A DNA stretch of 64,000 nt from Lunularia cruciata (taxonomy: Eukaryota; Streptophyta; Marchantiopsida; Lunulariales; Lunulariaceae), in contig OX419756.1 in assembly GCA_948567375.1 (NCBI GenBank), positions 31,288,552 through 31,352,551 on the forward strand. The letters are read 5' to 3'. The first letter of the stretch is position 1. Each line of letters opens with the position of its first letter. Both the position numbers and the translations under genes were made by a program. Positions 20,931 through 32,130 of the stretch are shown one piece after another. Below the pieces are notes generated by a model, which worked only from the letters and a program-made list of their open reading frames with translations, did no database searches and was not told the DNA's origin.

Positions 20931-21485
20931 TATCATGCCATTTGTAGTGCCGCATCTAGATGCTCGGACATTGGAGTTCTAGTGATAGAAGTTAGAGTTA
21001 TTTCACCCGTTTCTCAGAGACTACTTTCCAATGGTTAGATTTTGTGTTTGGAGTACTGACTTCACGGTGGGGCCCACCGTCACTTTGCACCATTTGCACT
21101 GTCGAGTGTGCCATCAGCGGGACCATTAGGGTTTTAGAGCTAGCTCAAGTCCAAGGGGTATAGTTTCGAAGTGAGCTCCAGAGAGCTCAATTCTTTGATG
21201 TTGAGCTTTCGAGTTCTTGGCTATGGTGGATAGAGGCCGGCAAGCATCACCTGGATTCTCTCTACTTGAGTGGGTGTGGCTTGACTGTAATCAGTGCCAA
21301 GTTGTTGGCTGTTCATAGAGTGGCAGATCAAGTACTGATCTAAGTTGAGTTGAGTTGAGAGTGGTAAGCAATCTGATTATTGTGGCACTTTAGAGTCTAT
21401 GTATGACTTATGTGTGAGTTGTGCTTCTATAGTATATGATGTTGACAACAATGTATGTTGTGTAGTGATGTATATACGCTTGACA
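20931..21485 (+). repeat. 3' LTR of the methyltransferase element
   Basis: It begins TATCATGCC (TG changed to TA) and ends CTTGACA, followed by the AATA target duplication. The first 447 bases match the 5' LTR. The last 108 match the pre-LTR block at 20,835-20,930 and the tail of the solo LTR at 59,580-59,684. The last comparison shows that the tail belongs to the LTR. Confidence 0.7.
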
Positions 21486-21489
21486 AATA

Positions 21490-22700
21490 AAAAGCTAAAA
21501 TCCAATGTACCCTTGAGATATATGAGGATCCAATTCATAGCTTCCCAATGTATCCTCCTTGGATTTGACATGTATCTGCTAGTCTTGCCCATAGCTAGAG
21601 CAATGTCAGGCCTAGTGCAAATCATCAAAAACATGAGACTTCCCACTGCCTTGTCATAGGGGATCTTGGACATCAAACCTTTCTCCACGACATCTATCGG
21701 ACAAAGAGCTGATGAAAGCTTGAAGTGAGGAGCTAATGGAGTACTCACAAACTTACAATTCTCCATGTTAAATCTTGCAAGTGCCTTTCTAGCATACTTC
21801 CCTTGGGTGAACCACAACTTTCCATCCTCTCAATTTTGTTGGATCTCTATCCCCAAAATCTTCCTTGTTGTACCAAGATCTTTCATTTTAAATTTGGAAC
21901 TCAAGAGAGCTTTGAGCTTATCAACATCATATCTATCCCTAGCTGCAATGAGCTGCTATCCACATAGAGTACCAGAATAATGAAGCCAAAGACTTCATTA
22001 CTCACCTTTTTCATGTATACACAAGGATAAAACACACTATGTTTAAATCTTTGTGACCTCATGAAATCATTGAACCATTTGTTCCATTGTCTAAGAGCTT
22101 GCTTTAATCCATATAAGGATTTCAACAACCTAGAAACCATATCCTCTTGGATTTTCTTCACAAAACCCAAAGGTTGTCTCATGAAGATCACTACATCTAA
22201 ATTGCCATAGAGGAAAGCAATGACAACATCCATATCTAAGATAAGACCAAAGTAAGTCACAAGTACACACAATAAGTGAATAGTGGCATACTTAGCAACA
22301 AGAGAGTAGACCTCATTGTAATCCACACCATTTTCTTGTGTGAAGCCCTTGGCCACCAACCTGGCCTTGTAGATCTTCTTTTCTCCACCGATAGGGCTAT
22401 CTTTCAGTTTGTAAACCCACAAACTGTCCACCAGTTGTTGATGTTTTGGAAGCTTGACTAACTCCCAAGTCTTGTTGTCAACAAGTGATTGCATCTCTCT
22501 CTACATTGCAACATTCCACTCAAGCTTGTCCATCAAAGCTAGAGCCTCATTGTATGAAGAAGGTTCCCTTTCTTCCAAGATCAAAGCCATACCATCATCA
22601 TCAAGAGAGATATCCTCATCTCCTAATTGTGTTGAATCAACCCATTTGTCAAATGTTCAAGTTCACAAATAGAACATCCAGACATCCTCCTTGTTGATCA
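21490..22700 (-). pseudogene. copia reverse transcriptase
   Basis: The minus strand reads NKTWELV, YKARLVAKGFTQENGVDY, VIAFLYGNLD, LLKSLYGLKQALRQWN, ILVLYVD, then TRPDIALAMG, YLKGTLDFSFLF. These are the canonical copia RT landmarks (ARLVAKGF-Q, FL-G-L, LYGLKQ-R-W, YVDD). The catalytic YVDD has become YVDS. Frame changes lie near 21,820 and 21,900. It is cut at 21,490 by the Ty3 insertion and resumes as RNase H at 11,755. Confidence 0.85.
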
Positions 22701-22730
22701 CTGAACTTGATTTTCTTGTGTTGAATGGTG

Positions 22731-25060
22731 TCAAGGTTCACTAGTCCACTCATGCCCTTGTAATTCCTCAATTTGGGGAACTTGCTCCTCTATGGGAGCA
22801 CCTCCTTGTGACTCATCATGAAAACCATCATAATTGATCTCCTCCTCAACAATATATATAGGAGATTTTCCCTTGTCAATATGAGGAGCCAAAGCTTTCT
22901 CCCCCTTGGTTGATGATCTAGACTCATTGACTAAAACATCTCTACTGACAATCAATTTATAGGTGAGGAGATCCCACAACCTATAGCCCTTCACACCACT
23001 CTGGTAGCCAAGAAAAATACATTTCTTGGGAGTAAGATCTAGCTTGGATCTATTGTCTTTGGGTATGAGATGATATGCATTACGTTAAAGACTACTAAAT
23101 GATTGTAATTTGCAAGCCCATCCATGCCTCATCTCAAATGGTGTCATACAATGAATTGCACTAGAAGGAGAAAGATTTACTAAGTAAGTTGTAGTGTTGA
23201 TAGCTTTAGCCCAAAACACATGTGATAACCTGATTGGCTCAACATACTCCTCATCTACTCCTATAATGTTTGATTGAGCCTCTTGGCAACACCATTCTAT
23301 TGTGGAGTATGTACAATAATGAAATAGCAAGTTATCCTCTCTTGTTGACAATACACCTCAAATTCTCCAAAAGTGTATTCCATGCCGTTATATGATCATA
23401 GAAATCTCAGTTTCTTACCAATTTGAGTCTCAACTTGGGTTTTCCACTTCTTGAAAGTGACAAAGACCTCAAAATTTTAATGTAGGAAATGAATCCATAC
23501 AAACCTTGAATAATCATCGATGAAAGATACATAGTATCGCTTTCCAAAATGTGAGGGAGTTAGGGGATGGGCCACACAAATCATTATGTATATAGTTGAA
23601 TATTTCTTTGGAACTATGAGTTCCACTGCCAAAAGCAATTTGATGTTGCTTCTCTGATACACAATGCTCACAAAATTTTAAACTACTCGACTGTAGTGTA
23701 GAAATAATGCCTTTTCTTGCAAAGAATAGACATGCTCTTCTCACTAATGTGACCTAGCCTTGAATGCCACAAGTAGTCAATCATATCATGAGATCTAGTA
23801 GCATGAGCCTCTCCACAAATAGTGTTGCTCTTTAGCACATAAATATTCTTGTGCCTATTACACTTCAAGATGACTTTTCTCTTAGCCATGATTCAAAGTA
23901 CACCATCAACTACTTCCCATTGATGACCATTTGTATCTAACATGCCAAGAGATATCAAGTTCTTCCTCATGTTAGGGATATGTATGACATTAGTCAATGT
24001 GTGTACAAGACCATCAAACATTTGAATCAGATCCAATGCCTACAACTTAACAAGGGTGATCATTCCCCATCAAAACTGAACCATTTGATATTGAGTAAGA
24101 ACTAAAGAACTCTCTTCTGTAACACATATGGTATGAACAAGCACAATTTAGAATCCATTCATCTCCTTTTTGTTAAAAAGAAGTGCAAAGGGCATATTTT
24201 TGGCATCATAGAGCCTACTTATCATCAAGCATGTTATCTTCTTCTTCTTGCTTGTTGTCTTTTGCCACATTTGCTGAGGAAGGCACAATTGCTTTGCCAT
24301 GACAATCTCTCTTGAGATGGCCAACTTTGCCACACTTCCATCAGAGCACGGTCTTGGGATCTCCTCCTAGACCAAGATCTAGTTTTAGATCCCTACTCCC
24401 CACCATCTGTTTGCATCTAAGTCCTTCTATGTTTGACATTCAATATTGTTCCTGAAGGAATCAAGGGCTTAGAAGGCAACATCATCTTCTATTGGAGATC
24501 ATCTATTAATAGAGCACTCACTACCTCATTTTAGGTGATGGTTCTCCTATCACAATGTAATAACACTCGTGACAAGGACTGGTAGGACGTAAGGAGAGAA
24601 CTCAACAAGTGGAGGGCCTTTCTCTCATCACTTAGGTCCTCTCCAAGATTCTACAAGTCCATAACAAGATCATTGAAGGCATCAATATGATCTTGTATCT
24701 TGGTCCCATTGTCCTTCATCTTGAAGGTCATCAGCTTCAGGGATGTGTAGAGACAATTTGACAACTCTTTCTGATGATACTTCTATTATAGCTCATCAAA
24801 AAGAGTAATGCAGTCCTTCTACTCACTCAACTACTTTATGACATGTGGTTGTAGATGTAAAACCACTATGTGTATAACTATCTCTTGCATTTCATTTCAA
24901 TCATCCTCTGACACCAAATTGGTCTTGGGTCTTAGCAATCTCCCAAAACCGTTAGCCTTGAGCATACCTTTCACCTGATGCTCCCACAGGAGATACTTGG
25001 AGCGTCCATCATACTTGGTAATGTCAAATTTGGCTCCTGGAATCTTCATGATTGCAATCT
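22731..25060 (-). pseudogene. copia gag, protease and integrase remnants
   Basis: Read from high to low coordinates on the minus strand: a Gag start like MKIPGAKFDITKYDGRSKY near 25,050; a zinc-knuckle remnant KCGKVGHLKRDC near 24,320; protease-region fragments (24,130-23,900); the pre-integrase HCCH region with YLWHSRLGHISEKSM and FCEHCVSEKQH; integrase pieces such as YVSFIDDYSRFVWIHFL; and the integrase C-terminus ending VNLSPSSAIHCMTPFE. Frames shift repeatedly and stops are common, so no protein could be made. Confidence 0.75.
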
Positions 25061-27031
25061 CCAAACTTGCACCTCAAAGCTTTTTCTCAAACATGATGCA
25101 ATTCAATTCCTTATAGGTTCTGTCCTAAATTCATGAGAGTAGCCATGAAGAGACTTGCTCAAGAAGGGACTCCTTTCTATGAGTAGTTTTTGAAAGTAAA
25201 GCTCAACTTATCTTGGAGTCAACGTGCTTTCAAAGCTCAATTGAAACTAGCATAACCAAGAAGGCTTGATATAGTAATTGGGCAATCGACAAACCAACTC
25301 AACTCTTGTACACTTCACTACAGGAACTATAGTTATCCCCATCCTTAGTAACAGTAGCAACAAAGCAATTATTCCTGTTTTGGGATTCCTTCCTACGCTG
25401 CATCTATTTCAGACCAACCAGGTCAACACTCCCAATCCCATGTAAAGCTCTAGCAAAACTAGACAAATTTTTGTTGTCAAGTACTTAGGGTCTTGGCAAG
25501 GGCAATAGAATCAACAGCAACAGTTGCAGCAACAACAACAACATCAGCAGCTAGAGTCCGTGTGGCAAGGCCACAAGAATAGTATATCAACAAGCTATCA
25601 CCTTCCAAGATGATGGTTACATTCTCCCAATGGGGTCATTTGAATAATTTTACAACACAAGAGTCTAGCAAACACCGTGTCCATCACAAAATTTGCTTTA
25701 GGTGACCAACAAGCTCATCTTTGTTTCCTTTCATAGGTTCTCCTCTCTCTTTGAGCAAGGCCTTAATCTTTGGAATGGTGAAACCCTGAATCTCCTTATT
25801 TGTAAAGCGACTTGTTGCACCCTCTCTTTGGATTCCCTTGGGACCACCACCAGTGCAATACTTACAACAATGGCAAGTGCAATGTAGTACTTGCTAGAGC
25901 TTTTATCATAAGGATTCATTTCTTCATCTCAACCGCTTGTGAATCAAGGAAGCATGAGAGTGTACAAAGGTTTTGCACGACAGATTGATCGTCTCAAATT
26001 AGGGACTAGAAATCTTGATCAAAATCCCTCTTAGAAATCTCTTAGAGTGAATGTAAGGAGATCACCACCAATGACTACAGTATAATCAAAATTCCTCTCA
26101 ATCATAAGAGGTCAGAATTCCTCTCAAAAATCCTTTTCTATCATTCAATTCTTGTCCCAATCTCCCTATCTTCAATGTTCTCTTTTCTTTTCTTGCCTTG
26201 CTGCTTCCTTGATCCTGGCTAAAACTCCTCTCTGCCCTTGATCTTCATGTCTTACCCTCTTGATAATTCTCTCCCTTCCAATCTCAAAATCCTTTGATAC
26301 TTCTCTGTCACTTTAAAAGATTCCTACCTTCTCTTCAATCTTTTTTTGTCAATCCCTTCAATGCTACTTCCCAAAGAGTGTTCCTGCCTATATCTTCATT
26401 GTCATCTCCTTTTCTTCTACCCTTCATTGTGTCTGCCCAAAGGCTTCTTTAGTGCCACCACCTTTTGATCATTCCTGCCAATTCCTATTGCTACTTTCTG
26501 CTTCACTGCTCTTTTCCTGTCCTCCTTTCTCTTGCTGATCTTTAATTCCTCTCAAATCCCCTTCATATTTTCTATCCTCGATTCCAAGCACACTCTCATC
26601 CGGTCCATCTCCTGGACATCAGCCTCCTCTATACTACCCAAGGACATTTTTGAGTCATTGGTATCTATATCCCAATCCATGTAGCTCTCAAGAAAACAAA
26701 AAATATTTCTCATTATGCCTACACCATTCTCAATCTATCCTTTAGACCTCATCTCATCTTTTCCACCTAATATAGTGCTCCAACCCTCCTTGCATCTCTA
26801 TCCAAATTTTGACAAAAATTATGCTGTACCAGTCTTAGCCGCCCTAACTTCCAACACTTTCCCAATTCTCAAATCTGCAGTGACTTCAATTCTCAGTTCT
26901 CAATGGCACAACCTAATCTGCTCTTCTTGATAGTACTACTTGAAGATTCAAAAAAATTATTCATTGTGCTCTGCAACCTCTTGAACAAAATTTAGCCTTT
27001 GAGCAACTATTGCACATTATCAACCAAACCT
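25061..27031 (-). other. copia 5' leader
   Basis: About 2 kb lies between the primer-binding site and gag. It contains a CAACAG/CAACAA-rich microsatellite (about 25,505-25,560) and a long pyrimidine-rich stretch (26,100-26,900, CTTTTCT/CTTCC). No ORF is recognised. Confidence 0.45.
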
Positions 27032-27046
27032 CACTTTGATACCAAT
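27032..27046 (-). promoter_or_regulatory. copia primer-binding site (tRNA-Met type)
   Basis: The minus strand immediately after the 5' LTR reads TTGGTATCAAAGTGA, one base away from the TGGTATCAGAG consensus complementary to the 3' end of initiator tRNA-Met. It fixes the LTR boundary and the element's orientation. Confidence 0.7.
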
Positions 27047-27282
27047 TGCATATCCAATTTGATAATACATTGGTTAAGCATTCACCATGATCTCACAAGA
27101 AGATACGTGGTTCACCTCATTGAGGCTACGTCCATGAGAACACACAAAATTTCATTTCTGATCATCAAAGTAATGCATCATCCAAAGCTCCTACTTGCCC
27201 ACACATATAGTAGTCTAGCCCTAGACTTACTATCACAATCAGGCTAACTTGGGTTACTCCAGACTTGAGGATGGAGTTAACA
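27047..27282 (-). repeat. copia 5' LTR
   Basis: This is the direct repeat partner of 10829-11064, 236 bases, starting TGTTAACTCCATCC and ending GGATATGCA on the minus strand. Numerous point differences between the two LTRs indicate an old insertion. Confidence 0.75.
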
Positions 27283-27442
27283 CTACATCCTCATGTCTAT
27301 GTTGGTATACATGATGTTGAATTTGAAATGGACTCAATGAACACCAAAGAGGCCACTATCTCTCATCCAAGGGTTGGTGCCTAATACCAATAGCAAGAAG
27401 GGAATATAGGTCACTACTATAAGAACTCAGTCTACCGGATGT

Positions 27443-28960
27443 CTACTCTTCTTTTGCCCAAATAATAGTAGGCCTATCCTCATGGACAAATCTATCCAAA
27501 GCACTCATCAAAGGGCCAAATGAGCAAGTGTATGATGTTTTCTCTACCTTGTAAGGATGGAAGTGGGTAGGATGGATAGCACCATGTGGTTGGTTCCTAT
27601 AATAAGAGAGTGTAAAACTGTCTAGGATAAGAAGATCATGAAGAGGTAAACCTAATGAAGTGAGATGCTCATTTGATCTTACTCTAAGTCCTCTAAACTC
27701 ATCATCTTGCTGGACATCTGCAAAACACAAACATGCCATGAGGTGAGTCTCGGTGTGAACTCCCTCTGGAAGTTCTGACCAATACCACATGCTCCATAAC
27801 AACCACTCCAGTCCACTCCATCCAAAGTAAGATCTATCCACAAGATAACCTCAAAGCGTAGCAAAAAAAATTGAATGAAATGGAAAATCCCAAGATATGC
27901 AACCCATCCTACATGCCTTGACTGTGTGTGAAGGCACCAACCATGCCTAGTCATCCATGTCTCCCATGCATGGAAACCGATGCTATCACAAACCCAATAT
28001 GATGCCAAACAAGTTACATCCACAACAATAATCTTCTTTTGCATGAAGCCTAGGAAGAGAACACATGGAATATAATTTCTTGATAGACAAAGCCTCTCTC
28101 TAAACTCAATCTGAGTCCCTTGAGTCTCCATACTATGAGGTAAGGCAAAATTTTGGGTCTCTTGAGTCACAACATTGCATGGTAATACTTGGGTGGCATC
28201 TACCACATAGTGGCATCAATCAAGTTCTGCATCTCACGGTGGGTATAGGTCTGGCAAGCAATAGTATGTAGTCTCAGTCCAAGATAAGCCACACAAGCCC
28301 TCACTTGAGCTAGACTACTCTCACTCTCCTCTACGGGAACATGTGCACTCTCACACCTCTCCATAGCAACAACTAACTCATGCCTGATTTTGTAACTGGA
28401 CACTACAACCATTAGCCATGGCAATGGCACCTAGGATGTCCAAATCCAAGTCTAAGTTAGCTCATCTTTGCTCTCTTTCCATCTCATAAGTAATCTCAGT
28501 CAGATGCCTCTTTTCATGTGCAGTTAGAGTATCCTCTTGCTCAAAAAGCAGTCTCTCTCTACTTACAATCTACCATGCTCCTCAAAGCTTTCCAATCTAC
28601 TCTTGTGCTCAAGCACTAATCTCTCTCACTCCTCTATACTCTCCACTTGCCTCTTGCACTCAAGCACTAATCTCTTATGCTCCTCTACACTCTCTAATCT
28701 ACTATCATGCTCAACCAAAAGTCCTCTCCCCCTCAACCACTCAAAAACAATCATCTAAAACACACATGATGTTAATAGAACAAGAAGAGGGTGAAGGTAC
28801 TCTGACGGAAGTGGGATGAGGTGCTTCCTCCATAGATGGAGAGAGGGGAGAATGGGAAGAATATGGACAAGGCACTCCCTCTTTAAACCTATCACTCAAT
28901 AACCTCACTATTGGTAAGGCATGTGTCTCAATACAATCTGTTGAACACCTGTTCACAAAT
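27443..28960 (-). pseudogene. decayed minus-strand gene with coiled-coil repeats, family unknown
   Basis: Overlapping minus-strand frames (27443-27841, 27679-28206, 28200-28430, 28741-28956) look like one frameshifted gene. Between 28,540 and 28,720 the minus strand encodes three units of about 21 residues built on ERLVLE-x-K-x-x-x-ESIEE, a heptad-like coiled coil encoded by 63-bp tandem repeats. The part at 27,700-28,200 is rich in Trp, Cys and aromatic residues. I recognise no family. It could be a transposon ORF or a captured host gene fragment. Confidence 0.35.
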
Positions 28961-29139
28961 GGTACATTTAGTCATCCATCAAGTAAAATTCACTTTTGAT
29001 CAAGTAAAGACACAAGTTCATTAATTAAGGCATGTTAAATTAACTCATTTATTAAATCTAGTAATGGTATATACAATAGAACTTTGTATGTTTTCAAATA
29101 ACAAAAACATACAAATATATATGCCAAAACTCAAATCTA

Positions 29140-29754
29140 ATCAATCACTCATTGTCCACATCTTCTCTCTCATCTTGCTCATCATCAGCACTTGTGTCCT
29201 CATCCTCACTCTCTGCATCCTCATGATCATCATGATCATCCTCTTTATCATGTATAATCTCCTCTTCTCCATCACTCAAGTACATCACTTCCTCCTCAAA
29301 AATGAAACCTCTCTCCACAAAGAGGTGAGTGAGTATCTGCCCAAGGAAGGTGACTCTAAACTTGCACCACTTAGGTCTCTCAAATCCAAACTCCCCATTT
29401 TTGCAATGATAGCTAAAAATTTAACTCTCCCAATCATTATCCTCCATACCAAATCTCCTCAACTTTGTCTTGGTGTTGAGAACCAAATGCCCATGTACAA
29501 TCTTAGGCAAAAGAGTTGGTGCCACAAGTGCACCCATCAATAGGAAGAAAGCCTTTAAAAGTAAGATATACACATTTCTTTGCCAAATACCTCTTTGCAA
29601 CTCTATTTCCTTGTGGAAACCAATCTGAAACAATTGTGTAAGGAACAATCTTCTTCCTTGGCATTACAAGTGCATCTCTCACTATATCAACTATCAATTG
29701 AAATTGCCTCCCCTTGACCAAACAAGTGCAAGAATTCTTGTCCCAAGAACTCAC
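29140..29754 (-). pseudogene. decayed ORF with acidic C-terminal tail
   Basis: The minus strand opens at 29754 (MSSWDKNSC), continues FPQGNRVAKRYLAKKCVYL, and after a stop or frame change near 29,500 ends in a Glu/Asp-rich tail encoded at about 29,140-29,290 (runs such as DDHDDHEDAESEDEDTS). The hydrophobic plus-strand frame at 29064-29543 is the complement of this acid-rich tract and is not treated as a gene. No family is recognised. Confidence 0.3.
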
Positions 29755-30750
29755 AAACTTGAATTAGTTACAAACTCCCAAGAACTCACAAACTCCTTAA
29801 TTCATGCTATAGCTATTTGAATTTGATGTTTTTCTATCCAACACCATTTGATGAAGTTTATAGGGTGTTGAATAGTGTGGAATATGATAAACCAATCTCC
29901 TTCTTGAGTATTCCTCATATCCTCATATTCCATCAATAATCTTCTCATAGCCCTAGATTTCTGCCATGGAGAATATAGGAAATGCAGGGATAGAAATGAA
30001 GGAATTTGATTGCATAATTAATGCGCTCCTTGGTCTTTGGCTCCTTGCTCATTTTTTTCTCTCACCTTTCACTACTCAAAAAAATACTACTTCTACTCTT
30101 AGAAACGGCTCTTGAACCTCTCCTAACCCTTGTCCTCAGTTTTGAATCCTGGTCCCAAAAGCACAATTGTGAAATCTTGTCTCAAAATGCAAATCTCACT
30201 GTCAAACCCCACCACTCTCAAACCTTGTTATTATGCACTAGAACTCAAACAACACTCGGGACCCAAATAGTACACCCTTTTGAAACTCCAAATTGTTGAA
30301 CTTCTCAAAAATCACTGTCCTCCTTTGAAATCCACTAAGCTGAATTGCTCCCAAAAACTTCTTGAAATGCTCAAATGGTGAAATGCTCAAATGTGGAGGA
30401 GGGTCTATATACCCCTACATGACAAATTATTGATATAAACTTCACTCACAAAATTCCTATTTCACCAAAAAGAACCCCAGTTCAATGAGAAAATATACAA
30501 ATCATGAGCGGTAACATGCAGCACATCACCTTGCCAATAGGCGCACCTCTGAGCAGCCCTGAGTGCCATCATGCAGCAATGATATGGGCATCATTGAGCA
30601 CCAATGGGTGATATTATAATATATACACATGAATTGGTGGCTCCTTGCACCTCCAATGTCTACAAGCAAGCGTTAGCCAGCATCAGCCGACGTCACCCTT
30701 ACCAACTACCATGCCAACATCCCTCAAGGCCACCCCCGTGAGTTTCCTAT
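29755..30750. other. AT-rich DNA, no gene seen
   Basis: Short frames such as 30021-30299 have no recognisable content. The segment separates the acidic-tail relic from the minisatellites below. Confidence 0.4.
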
Positions 30751-30880
30751 AGCACTTTGGGCATCAACCAACACTATCCAATGACTTTTCCATAGCACAT
30801 TGTGCATCAACCAATGCCATCCAATGACTTTTAGTGCTTTGGGCCTCAGCAAGTGACATCCAATGACTTCAAGTGGACAT
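30749..30880. repeat. degenerate minisatellite, ~43-bp unit
   Basis: Three units contain GCA(C/T)TTTGGGCATCAACCA-like starts and the constant core ATCCAATGACTT (cores near 30,777, 30,820 and 30,861). The same style of TGGGCATCA motif recurs loosely on both sides. Confidence 0.55.
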
Positions 30881-30970
30881 TGGGCGTCATTGAGCGCTAA
30901 CACATGGAAATGGGCATTTATGAGCACAATCATGCATTGAAGAGAACAAAATAATTTTTTTTATCAAGGT

Positions 30971-31048
30971 AGCAACATATGACAATGTTTTAAAAACTAT
31001 GGAAGTAATAGTAACATATGACAATGTTTTTAAAACTATGGAAGAAAT
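30971..31048. repeat. two-copy 39-bp tandem repeat
   Basis: AGCAACATATGACAATG and what follows (30971-31009) is repeated almost exactly at 31010-31048, with three or four mismatches. It lies immediately downstream of the Harbinger transposase end. Confidence 0.65.
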
Positions 31049-31121
31049 ACTAGAAACATTACTTACAAGATATATACAGAATTAGAAGAATGATATTTTT
31101 ACTGTATAGAAACATGGTCTT

Positions 31122-32130
31122 TCATTCCAATAAATGATTGACATGATGAGCAAGGCATTGTTGCATCATCCTTGACCTACTTTCTTCTCTACCAAGCTCT
31201 ATTCCATTGATAGTCATTTCTGAATCTATTTGAGGTTCCTCTATAAATCTGAAATCCTTCTCTGACCAAACATCGGACCTATTGATTGAATAGTTATGTA
31301 AAATAATAAAAACTGAAACAAAATTTAACAAATATGCATTTCTAGCATTATCTTTAAGTTGCACTCTAAGCTCACAAAGAGAATGCCATCTAGGTTGCAA
31401 TATTCCTATACAATGCTCATTTATCACCCTTACCTTTGCCAAACATTTGTTGAACTCTTGCTTGTCCTCTGTTTGGGCCAGCTTGAATACGAGGACTAGG
31501 TGATGCATGGGTACATAACCAGAATCACCTAAAAGGTCCTCTTTGGACTCAAAACTATGACACCCCCTCTCTTTGGTTCAAATTATTCCAAAGTGATGAT
31601 TTTTTCAAACAAGTCATGTCTTGACATGATCATGGTATTCTTGCAGGTAAAAAACACAAACCTTTAATACAATCATGCAATAATAAAATAATACAAATGT
31701 ACAAAGAAGAGCACCAATGCTAATAAACAAAACAAAATATATAACATTTACCTCCAATAAAATGTATAATTCTCCTTTTATCATCACAAATCACTTGACC
31801 GTTTATGGAATGTGAGCCCTTTTTGCTAAAATATATTTTTCTATCCACCGTGGGTCAATTAGCACAAGGAAAAAATATTCCATCTACCAAACCAACACAA
31901 CCAAGGAAACCTTTTTGTGCAAAAACAGCGGATATCCTTCTCCTCTCCTCATGCTTAGGCCATGCAACTTGATTCCTCATCAAATCTAATATGGTAATCA
32001 TAACTCAGTCAATAAAGGCAATTGTTGAACCTACACTAATGCCCTAGATGTTTAACCTCCTTGAAACACAAGCTCCATTAACGTGATGCCCAAATCTATT
32101 GAGAAATTTTGGAAGAAATGTCTCCTTCAA
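31122..32130 (-). pseudogene. PIF/Harbinger DDE transposase, partial
   Basis: On the minus strand, in order: VNGACVSRRLN, VAWPKHEERRISAVF, GFLGCVGLVDG (the G-x-DG block with the first catalytic Asp), FSKKGSHSINGQVICD, then GDSGYVPMHH (second Asp in GDSGY), and FNKCLAKVRVINEHCIGILQPRW with ILHNYSIN at the end. This is the HARBI1-like DDE nuclease. A GT...AG-like interval at about 31,640-31,750 (GGTAAATG to CTGCAAG) may be an intron. One stop and a frame change are visible. The N-terminal side is replaced abruptly by copia integrase sequence near 32,130. Confidence 0.7.

Larger units (their letters stand above)
11756..21485 (+). mobile_element. Ty3/gypsy element encoding a DNA methyltransferase and a PHD finger
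   Basis: LTR-related sequence lies at both ends (11756-12191 and 20931-21485), with a 4-bp target duplication AATA (11752-11755 and 21486-21489) inside the copia RT/RNase H gene. The internal order is leader, Gag with zinc knuckles, aspartic protease, C5-cytosine methyltransferase, RT, RNase H, integrase, PHD finger. The pol order RT-RH-IN is Ty3/gypsy. Retrotransposon-borne cytosine methyltransferases have been reported in charophytes and dinoflagellates, so the class has precedent. The copy is inactive: about a dozen nonsense codons and several frameshifts, near 13,850, 17,640, 18,350 and 19,917. Confidence 0.85.
10829..27282 (-). mobile_element. Ty1/copia LTR retrotransposon, split by a nested Ty3 element
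   Basis: Two direct repeats of 236 bases (10829-11064 and 27047-27282) are the LTRs. Between them, on the minus strand, lie remnants of gag, protease, integrase, RT and RNase H in copia order. The element is about 6.7 kb once the nested 9.73-kb Ty3 element (11756-21485) is subtracted. Many stops and frameshifts make it non-functional. No clean target duplication is visible (TTGCA on the left, CTACA on the right). Confidence 0.8.

Noticed and set aside
29064-29543. Plus-strand ORF with many Leu/Ile residues, looking like a membrane protein
   Set aside because: It is the complement of a Glu/Asp-codon-rich acidic tail on the minus strand; the hydrophobicity is a by-product.
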